The notes under the pieces: generated by a model | Database searches by the model: none | The model's input: only the letters and a program-made list of their open reading frames with translations | Told to the model about the DNA's origin: nothing | Shown here: piece after piece, positions 1 through 5,337 of the stretch | Layout of the letters: the number at the start of each line of letters is the position of its first letter | Position numbering within the stretch: position 1 is the first letter of the stretch | Program-made: the position numbers and the translations under genes | NCBI GenBank assembly: GCA_023443985.1 | Contig: JAEZSJ010000178.1 | Coordinates: 1 to 5,337, forward strand | DNA length: 5,337 bases | Direction: 5' to 3' | Origin: Verrucomicrobiota bacterium | GTDB taxonomy: Bacteria; Verrucomicrobiota; Verrucomicrobiia; Opitutales; Opitutaceae

Positions 1-392
1 GGCGCGGGCGCCGGCTTCTCGGTCGGCGGCTTCGGGGCGGGGGTGGCGGCCGGCAGGGCCGGAATCTCCTCCGCCAGCAGTTCCTCGATTTCGTAGAGAC
101 CGGCCACGGCGATGGCTTGGGCCACCGTCTCGTCGGTGGAGGAGGACCGCACCGAGGGCCGCTCCTCGGCCCACTCGATCACCGTATAATCCTCCTTCTT
201 CTCCACCCGGCGATGGATGATCGCGTCGCTCGCCCCCAACTCGATCTCGCGGATCTCGCTGGCGCGGTACACTTCGCGGCCCAGCTCGAGCACCGCCGCC
301 GGAAAATACGCCTCCCATTCGGCCGACAGGCGCTCGAACCACCATTCGAGGGACTGCGGGGAATAGATGCGCTTGGGGCCGTGCGTGTGCAT
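1..392 (-). CDS. N-terminal part of a possible SWIM/SNF2-type helicase (truncated by window edge)
   Basis: This is an open minus-strand frame starting at ATG 392-390 and running off the left edge, with 130 codons visible. An in-frame stop (TAG, 416-414) lies eight codons upstream, so the start is ATG 392 or the adjacent TTG. Residues 1-30 hold a Trp-rich segment (SLEWWFERLSAEWEAYFP). Residues 37-75 read GREVYRASEIREIEL, then DAIIHRRVEKKEDYTVIEW. This resembles the 'G-x-x-Y-x-x-G-x-V...A-x-V-x-G-x-x-Y-x-V' pattern at the start of bacterial SNF2 helicases with a SWIM zinc finger, but no zinc ligands or helicase motifs lie inside the window. From about residue 110 the chain becomes Pro/Ala-rich, like a linker. 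The codons show the same G/C-ending bias as the neighbours, which supports real coding. The existence of a gene here is fairly secure; the helicase name is from remembered family resemblance and is tentative. Confidence 0.6.
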   Translation of the reverse strand, partial: MHTHGPKRIYSPQSLEWWFERLSAEWEAYFPAAVLELGREVYRASEIREIELGASDAIIHRRVEKKEDYTVIEWAEERPSVRSSSTDETVAQAIAVAGLYEIEELLAEEIPALPAATPAPKPPTEKPAPA

Positions 393-542
393 CAAGGAGT
401 AAAGCGGTCGACCCTAGGTATCGCCGGCAGCGCACCGCAACCGCAATTTTCGCCGGAAAGCAGAGCGGTCGCAGCGCGGCTCGCCGCCCGCTCCATTTTC
501 GGATTCCGCTGCGCGATTTCCCCGTTTCACTCCACTGCAGCC
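393..542. promoter_or_regulatory. Divergent intergenic region between the minus-strand gene and kdsC
   Basis: This stretch of 150 bases separates two diverging genes, so it should hold a promoter for each, including the one for the kdsC-lptCAB cluster. I see no convincing -35/-10 pair on either strand. The structure that can be seen is a perfect 8-bp palindrome GGTCGACC (406-413) overlapping by one base the palindrome CCTAGG (413-418), and a tandem ACCGCA ACCGCA stretch just downstream. Neither matches an operator I can name. No Shine-Dalgarno-like sequence precedes either start codon. Confidence 0.4.
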
Positions 543-1094
543 ATGGCGCGCACCCGCCCCACTCCCACCACCCGTTCCCCGCGCCGTGCCGCGCCGTCCA
601 CCGCCCGCTGGGCGAGCATCCAGCTCTTCGCCATGGACGTCGACGGAGTCCTCACCGACGGCACGATCTTCGTCTCCTCCGATGGTTCCGAAACAAAAGG
701 CTTCTCGGTGCTCGACGGCATGGGGCTCTCCCGCCTGCGCCAGGCCGGCATCGCCGTCGCCTGGATCTCCGGCCGCGAGTCCGGCGCAACCACCCGCCGC
801 GCCGCCGAGCTGAAGATCGCGCACCTCGTTCAAGGCCGCACCGACAAGCTCGCCGCCCTGCAGGAACTCGCCGCCCGGCTGGGACTCTCAGCCGAGAACA
901 TCTGCTACATGGGCGACGACGACATCGACACTCCCGCCATCTCCTGGGCCGCGATCGGGATCGCGCCCGCCCGAGGGATGCCCTCCGCGCTCGCCGCCGC
1001 CGACTACATCCCGGCCCGGCCCGCGGGCGCCGGGGCGGTGCGCGAAGTCTGCGAACACCTCCTCGCGGCCCGTGCCCGGCGCGCCAATACCTGA
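543..1094 (+). CDS. kdsC: 3-deoxy-D-manno-octulosonate 8-phosphate phosphatase (KdsC)
   Basis: KdsC hydrolyses Kdo-8-phosphate to Kdo plus phosphate in the cytoplasm, the step before CMP-Kdo formation for the LPS inner core. The 183-residue protein (E. coli KdsC is 188) is a cap-less HAD phosphatase. Motif I is DVDGVLTDG with D32 as nucleophile and D34 as general acid/base. The family segment GFSVLDGMGL follows at 53-62. Motif II is ISGR (75-78, S76). The motif III lysine is probably K102. Motif IV is GDDDIDTP (124-131), with D125 the likely metal ligand. The C-terminus GAGAVREVCE is the typical KdsC ending. I chose ATG 543 because the frame extending upstream to 117 covers the oppositely oriented gene and has no family resemblance. 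The first roughly 24 residues form an Arg/Pro/Thr-rich extension. The stop is 4 nt before the lptC-like ATG, so the gene leads the LPS export cluster. The assignment is strong. Confidence 0.93.
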   Translation: MARTRPTPTTRSPRRAAPSTARWASIQLFAMDVDGVLTDGTIFVSSDGSETKGFSVLDGMGLSRLRQAGIAVAWISGRESGATTRRAAELKIAHLVQGRTDKLAALQELAARLGLSAENICYMGDDDIDTPAISWAAIGIAPARGMPSALAAADYIPARPAGAGAVREVCEHLLAARARRANT

Positions 1095-1098
1095 CGCC

Positions 1099-1551
1099 AT
1101 GCGCCCGCTCGGCCACCTCCGCTCCCGCCTCTGCCTCGCCGCGTTTCTCGCCATCGCCGCGGGCTCGTCGCGGGCGGCCGCCCCGTCGCTCGCCGATTCC
1201 CCGATCATCGACTTCCGGCTCTCCCTGTTCGACGCAGAATCCGGCCGCAAGACCTCCGACCTGCGCGGGGGCAGCGCGACCTACCGCGGCAACGAACTGG
1301 TCGAGATCAACGAGTTCACCCTCACCCTCCTCAACTCCCGCGACGCCGTCGCCCTCAAGGTCGCCAGCCCGAAGGCGCTGCTGCACGTGCGCACCCGCCT
1401 TGCCGAAGGCTCCGAGGGCATCGACGTCCAAGGCCCCGGCTACTCCCTCTCGGGCCGGACTTGGCGATGCGAGGAAAACACCCGCAAGGTCGCCCTCCGT
1501 GACGGCGCCCGCGTCGCCTTCCAAGCCCCGCTCATCGACATCCTGAAATGA
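1099..1551 (+). CDS. lptC: LptC-like LPS transport periplasmic protein
   Basis: This is the likely counterpart of LptC, the bitopic inner-membrane protein that takes LPS from the LptB2FG transporter and hands it to LptA. The 150-residue product begins with a basic stretch and a hydrophobic core (LCLAAFLAIAAG, residues 11-22) followed by SRAAA, which reads as a signal peptide or membrane anchor. The rest (about 35-150) has beta-strand-like alternation and an OstA-like ending, with GPGYSLSGRTW at 112-122 and VALRDGARVAF at 131-141. ATG 1099 is preferred over an in-frame GTG at 1072, because it places the signal sequence at the N-terminus and lies 4 nt after the kdsC stop. The 3' end overlaps lptA by 4 nt (ATGA). 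Sequence similarity to E. coli LptC is weak, so the name rests largely on position between kdsC and lptA. A small second OstA-like protein is the alternative. It is shorter than E. coli LptC (191). Confidence 0.72.
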   Translation: MRPLGHLRSRLCLAAFLAIAAGSSRAAAPSLADSPIIDFRLSLFDAESGRKTSDLRGGSATYRGNELVEINEFTLTLLNSRDAVALKVASPKALLHVRTRLAEGSEGIDVQGPGYSLSGRTWRCEENTRKVALRDGARVAFQAPLIDILK

Positions 1552-2200
1552 ACCGCTCCGTCCTCCCTCTCGCCCTGTGCGCGGCCCTCGCCGCCCTGCC
1601 CCTCCGCGCCGACGAGCCCGCGCCCGCGGCGCCGACGACCATCGTCAGCCAGAACCTCGACATGCAGAGCACCGACGACGAGAGCTACTTCCTCTTCACC
1701 GGCCTCGTCATCGTGAAGGGCAACAACATCAGCCTCACCTGCGACCGCCTCGAGGCCGTCACGCGCCGCACCAAGCCCGACATCCTTCAGGATCAGGACC
1801 GGACCGCGCTCGGCCAGGTCGGCAAGTTCAAGAGCCTGCTCGCCACCGGCCGCGTGCGCATCGAACAGGGTGACCGCGTCGCCACCTGCGGCCGCGCCGA
1901 GGTGCTGCCCGGCGAGGAGCGCATCACCCTCACCGAGGACCCGATGGTCCGCGACGGCGACAGCACCGTCGTCGGCGAACGCATCATCCTCCTGCGCGGC
2001 GAGCGCCGGGCCATCATCGAGAAGGCGCGCATCACCCTCCCGGCGATCAAGGACCTTGGCTTCCCGAAGGACGCGCCACCTCCCGCACCCAACGCCGCAC
2101 CGGCGCCCACCGGCCAGGCCGCGCCCGCGGTGAAGTTCCCCCCGACCACCGCCAAGCCCACCGCCCCGGCGACCAACAACGGCACCGCCACCAAGAAGCC

Positions 2201-2204
<4 letters not shown>
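1548..2204 (+). CDS. lptA: LptA/OstA-family periplasmic LPS transport protein
   Basis: LptA proteins oligomerise as beta-jellyroll units to form the periplasmic bridge for LPS between LptC and LptD. The 218-residue product has a signal peptide (hydrophobic core LPLALCAALAALPL, predicted cleavage after A21 in LRA|DE). The OstA-type domain spans about 35-160: LDMQSTDDESYFLFTG, then VKGNNISLTCDRLEA, then LLATGRVRIEQGDRVATCGRA, and finally the repeat-like VVGERIILLRGERRAII. From about residue 172 to the end the protein becomes a Pro/Ala/Thr-rich, Lys-ended tail that is probably disordered and is not part of the E. coli protein (185 residues). The start overlaps the upstream stop as ATGA and the stop overlaps the lptB GTG as GTGA, implying coupled translation. 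Two cysteines (C65, C114) lie in the domain; whether they pair is unknown. The family assignment is good; the exact Lpt role is supported by context. Confidence 0.88.
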
Positions 2205-3031
<827 letters not shown>

Positions 3032-3035
3032 GCCC

Positions 3036-3062
3036 GGCCGCCGCGCCGCTCACCGCGCGGCC
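3036..3062. terminator. Possible hairpin between convergent lptB and response regulator genes
   Basis: The arms GGCCGC (3036-3041) and GCGGCC (3057-3062) are perfectly complementary. Two more GC pairs (3043-3044 with 3055-3056) can form past a single bulged C, leaving a 10-base loop. The element straddles the 18-nt gap between the lptB stop and the stop of the minus-strand regulator gene, and covers the last codons of the latter. It could stop transcription from both sides. There is no T-run on either strand, and short GC inverted repeats are common in such GC-rich DNA, so intrinsic terminator activity is doubtful. Confidence 0.25.
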
Positions 3063-3724
3063 TTCACCCCGCGCTCGCCCGGCGGCTCCGCCACGGTCAC
3101 GGAGTACACCACGCCGTGCCGGATCGCGAAGTCGATCACCTCCTCGATGTGGTGGCAGTCCAGCTTCGCCATGATGTGCTTGCGATGGTCCGCCACCGTC
3201 GCGATCGAGCAGCCGAGCAGCTCCGCGATCTCGTCGTTCCGCAGCCGCTGTCCCAACAACGACAGTACACGCAGCTCCTTCGGCCCGAGCACCTTCACCG
3301 GCGACAACGGGTCGCGGCGCCCCTCCGCCAGCAGCTCCTGCACCTGCCGGGAGATGACGATGCCGCCGCCGAGCACCACATGCAGGGCCGCCACCAGCTC
3401 CGCCTGCGTGTCGTTCTTGTGCACCAGACTGATCCCGGCCACCTGCAGTTGCTTGAACGGCACCGAGCCCAGCACCGAGCTCAACGCCACGAGCCGGGTC
3501 GTCGGCGCCTTGGCGGCCCACCCGATCGCCCATTCCACCGTCGAGCCGTCGCCCAGATCCAGGTCGAAGAGAATCAGCCGCACCCCGCGCAGCTCGGCCT
3601 CGCGCTGCCGCAGCTCGGCCAGCGAGCCGATCGAGACCACCGCGGTCGCGCCGAGCTCCCGCTCGAGCAAACGCCCGAGGTAGTCCCGCATCAATCGTTG
3701 GTCTTCCAGGACAGCCACCTGCAT
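3050..3724 (-). CDS. NarL/FixJ-type two-component response regulator with LuxR HTH
   Basis: This is a DNA-binding response regulator, phosphorylated by an unidentified sensor kinase. The 224-residue protein has a receiver domain at about 1-120. The acidic pair is E7/D8 (VLEDQRLMRDYL), the predicted phosphoacceptor is D54 at the end of strand 3 (FDLDLGDG), the switch Ser is S82 (VALSS), and the conserved Lys is K103 (LVHKND). A LuxR/GerE helix-turn-helix follows at about 146-206, with LGPKELRVLSLLGQ, then NDEIAELLGCS, then VADHRKHIMAKL. The ATG at 3724 is preferred because strand 1 of the receiver (MQVAVLED) starts there. An upstream ATG (3811) would add 29 Arg-rich residues with no family resemblance. 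The gene is convergent with lptB (18-nt gap) and divergent from the FkbM gene. No histidine kinase lies in the window, so it is an orphan here and its targets are unknown. An action on the divergent gene is plausible but inferred. Confidence 0.92.
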   Translation of the reverse strand: MQVAVLEDQRLMRDYLGRLLERELGATAVVSIGSLAELRQREAELRGVRLILFDLDLGDGSTVEWAIGWAAKAPTTRLVALSSVLGSVPFKQLQVAGISLVHKNDTQAELVAALHVVLGGGIVISRQVQELLAEGRRDPLSPVKVLGPKELRVLSLLGQRLRNDEIAELLGCSIATVADHRKHIMAKLDCHHIEEVIDFAIRHGVVYSVTVAEPPGERGVKAAR

Positions 3725-3867
3725 GGCGCGCAGGATAACGGACGAGCGCTCTCGCGCAACTGGCCGGCGCGCACGCGACGGTTGGCGCAGCGCGGCCCAC
3801 GGCGACGCCACGCCCGGATTATCCTCGCTCGGCCAACACCGGACCGTTGAATCACGCCATCGTCGCC
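3725..3867. promoter_or_regulatory. Divergent intergenic region between the response regulator and FkbM genes
   Basis: About 140 bases separate the two diverging start codons and should hold both promoters. Visible structure: GGATAA (3733-3738) faces TTATCC (3819-3824), so each gene has the same hexamer TTATCC reading toward it. The second copy lies in the odd-centred palindrome GGATTATCC (3816-3824). A perfect 8-bp palindrome GAGCGCTC lies at 3744-3751. GATTAT (3817-3822) matches the sigma70 -10 consensus at 4 of 6 positions, but no -35 is recognisable at the right distance. On the minus strand TTATCC ends 8 nt before the regulator ATG, which if it is a -10 element would give an almost leaderless transcript. 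These are weak signals in short sequences. Confidence 0.35.
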
Positions 3868-5241
3868 ATGGAGCCCGCCCCTGCCTCTCGCGAATTCACC
3901 ATCCCCGGACCGCTCTCCGTTCACGTTCCCGCCACCCCCGGTCTGATGACCGCGTTCATCCTCGAGGAGCTGGGCGACTGGTTCGAGGACGAGATCCGTT
4001 TCGTGCGCGCCCATCTGCGGCCCGGCATGGGCGTCGTCGACATCGGCGCCAACTACGGCCTCTACACGCTCACCTGCGCCCGGCAGGTCGCGCCGACCGG
4101 CCGCGTGTGGGCCTACGAACCCGGCAGCCTGCCGCGCGGTTGCTTGGCGCGCAGCGTCGCGGCCAACCAGCTCACCAACATCCGGCTCAGTCCGGCGGCG
4201 CTCTCCGACCATTGCGGTTCGGCGCGGCTGGCGATCGCCGCCAATGCCGAGCTCAATCGTCTCGACTCTTCGGCGACCCACGCCGAGACGGTCCCGCTCA
4301 CCACGCTCGATGCGGAGGCGCGCCATTGGGATGGTCCGGTCGATTTCCTCAAGGTCGATGCCGAGGGCGAGGAGGTGCGCATCCTCGCCGGCGCGGCCGC
4401 GTTCCTCGCGGCCCACGATCCTTTGATGATGTTCGAGTACCACCAGGCCGAGGTCGACAACCTGCCGCTGCTTGAGGCGCTGCGGCGCCAGGGCGCCGAG
4501 CTCTACCGCCACCTGCCCTCGCTCAACACCCTCGTCCCGCTCGCGCTCGCGCCCAACCCCGCGTTCCTCCTGAACCTCTTCGCCGCCCGTCCGCGCCGCG
4601 CCGCGCAACTGGCGGCCGCCGGCGCCCTCGTTGGCGCGCCCGCCCCGCTGCCGCCCTCGGATCCGGCGGCGGACGCCGCCACGATCATCGCCTGGTTCCA
4701 CCAGCGCCCGTGGGCCGCCCATTTCCCCTTCGCCCACGGAGCGGGTTCGAATCTTCGTTACACTTCCGCCCTCGCCGATGCGCTGCGGGGTGAGGACCCC
4801 GCGCTCGCGGCGGACCTCCGGCTGGCCTACAAGCAGCGGGCGTTCACGGCCCTGCGCGAACTCGTCGCCGAGCGCGAATCGCTCCCGCGCCTGTTGTCCG
4901 CCGCGCGGCTGGCGATGGATCTCGCCGAACAACCGCTGTCCGTCGACCTCCTCCAACAGGCGTCCCGCCTTTCCCTGGCCAACCGGGACGAGGTCGCCCG
5001 CGAGATCGACGAACCGTTCCTGCCGCCGGACCGGCAACACGACACCCTCGCCGGTGAGGGCACGCCCGCGCAGGTCCTCGCGATCGAGATCGACGAGCCG
5101 CTGCTGGCACGCACCACGTATTCGGTCTATTATGCCGGCCGCAAGGCGCTGCCGCTGCTGCTGCGCATCGCGGCGAACCCGTTGCGCTCCGCCGCCTCCG
5201 AACGCCGCCTCGCCGCCGCCCGGCGCCTGCTACCGCTCTGA
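3868..5241 (+). CDS. FkbM-family SAM-dependent methyltransferase with long C-terminal extension
   Basis: FkbM-family enzymes transfer a methyl group from S-adenosylmethionine, often to hydroxyls of polyketides or of surface and secreted glycans; the substrate here is unknown. The 457-residue protein has a Rossmann methyltransferase domain at about 50-225. Motif I is VVDIGANYGLYTL (56-68), with the acidic end of strand 2 in YEPG (E84). The FkbM hallmark is FLKVDAEGEE (160-169), followed by MMFEYHQ. From about 260 to 457 lies a segment that is not part of the usual FkbM domain. It is Ala/Leu/Arg-rich and mostly helical in appearance, with WFHQRPW near its start and YSVYYAGRKALPLLLRI near its end. 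ATG 3868 is chosen; a TTG seven codons upstream (3847) is in frame. There is no signal peptide, so it is probably cytoplasmic. It starts divergently from the response regulator gene and is not linked to the LPS cluster by operon structure. The methyltransferase call is strong; the C-terminal half is unassigned. Confidence 0.9.
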   Translation: MEPAPASREFTIPGPLSVHVPATPGLMTAFILEELGDWFEDEIRFVRAHLRPGMGVVDIGANYGLYTLTCARQVAPTGRVWAYEPGSLPRGCLARSVAANQLTNIRLSPAALSDHCGSARLAIAANAELNRLDSSATHAETVPLTTLDAEARHWDGPVDFLKVDAEGEEVRILAGAAAFLAAHDPLMMFEYHQAEVDNLPLLEALRRQGAELYRHLPSLNTLVPLALAPNPAFLLNLFAARPRRAAQLAAAGALVGAPAPLPPSDPAADAATIIAWFHQRPWAAHFPFAHGAGSNLRYTSALADALRGEDPALAADLRLAYKQRAFTALRELVAERESLPRLLSAARLAMDLAEQPLSVDLLQQASRLSLANRDEVAREIDEPFLPPDRQHDTLAGEGTPAQVLAIEIDEPLLARTTYSVYYAGRKALPLLLRIAANPLRSAASERRLAAARRLLPL

Positions 5242-5337
5242 AACGGCGATCTTCATCGCGCGTCCGGATCTTCATCACAATCCTCGACATCGCCCGGAGC
5301 CGGCCGCAGCCGCCGCCACCGGGACGCTCCCATGGCT
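5242..5337. other. Short right-hand tail, content undecided
   Basis: After the FkbM stop there are 96 bases to the window edge. Two readings are possible. An ATG at 5332, in a CCCATGG context, could start a following plus-strand gene. Alternatively, a minus-strand frame is open from the edge to a TGA at 5255-5253 and would encode an Arg-rich then acidic C-terminus ending DEDPDAR, convergent with the FkbM gene. A 10-bp direct repeat GATCTTCATC occurs at 5248-5257 and 5267-5276. I see no T-tailed terminator hairpin. Confidence 0.3.

Noticed and set aside
117..542. Upstream extension of the kdsC frame as a longer protein
   Set aside because: Most of it runs antisense over the minus-strand gene, shows no family resemblance, and KdsC from ATG 543 already has the normal length.
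652..1524. Long minus-strand open frame across kdsC and the lptC-like gene
   Set aside because: It is antisense to recognised genes, with an Arg/Gly-rich product and no motifs; long open frames are expected by chance in DNA this GC-rich.
3725..3811. 29-residue N-terminal extension of the response regulator from ATG 3811
   Set aside because: The receiver fold begins at MQVAVLED; the extension is Arg-rich, unlike any receiver N-terminus, and would consume most of the divergent promoter region.
3116..3850. Plus-strand open frame opposite the response regulator
   Set aside because: The minus-strand frame has clear receiver and LuxR motifs; the plus-strand product is a His/Arg/Gln-rich shadow.
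3691..5040. 449-codon minus-strand open frame opposite the FkbM gene
   Set aside because: It overlaps the whole methyltransferase domain in antisense and the start of the real regulator gene; the composition is Gly/Arg/Glu-rich shadow sequence without motifs.
4844..5290. 148-codon minus-strand open frame at the right end
   Set aside because: It is extremely Arg-rich, lies antisense to the FkbM C-terminal coding sequence, and has no motif.

Overview
The window comes from a very GC-rich bacterium with an outer membrane. Codon third positions are overwhelmingly G or C. It carries genes for Kdo synthesis and for lipopolysaccharide (LPS) export. The layout, the Pro/Ala-rich tails and the near absence of Shine-Dalgarno motifs suggest a member of Verrucomicrobiota, perhaps Opitutaceae. 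That placement is inference from style and remembered gene content, not a search result.

Layout, left to right. (1) 1-392, minus strand: the N-terminal 130 residues of a protein running off the left edge, with a pattern resembling the start of SWIM/SNF2-type helicases. (2) 393-542: a divergent intergenic region. (3) 543-3031, plus strand: a tight four-gene cluster kdsC-lptC-lptA-lptB. The gaps are 4 nt, then a 4-nt ATGA overlap, then a 4-nt GTGA overlap, so the cluster is probably one translationally coupled operon. (4) 3050-3724, minus strand: a NarL/FixJ-type response regulator, convergent with lptB. (5) 3725-3867: a second divergent intergenic region. (6) 3868-5241, plus strand: an FkbM-family SAM-dependent methyltransferase with an unexplained C-terminal half. 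(7) 5242-5337: a short tail with either the start of a next plus-strand gene or the end of a minus-strand gene.

How the genes work together. KdsC removes the phosphate from Kdo-8-phosphate, giving free Kdo for the LPS inner core. LptB powers extraction of finished LPS from the inner membrane. The LptC-like and LptA proteins carry it across the periplasm. The gene order matches the kdsC-lptC-lptA-lptB core known from E. coli, but without kdsD before it or rpoN/hpf after it. The FkbM methyltransferase could modify a surface glycan, and the response regulator is a candidate regulator of its divergent neighbour; both ideas are inference.

I found no RNA genes, CRISPR arrays, insertion sequences or attachment sites. 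I also found no convincing evidence of an undescribed system. The observations most worth checking are the FkbM C-terminal module, the uncertain lptB start with its disordered extension, and the repeated GCC-before-start context without Shine-Dalgarno motifs.
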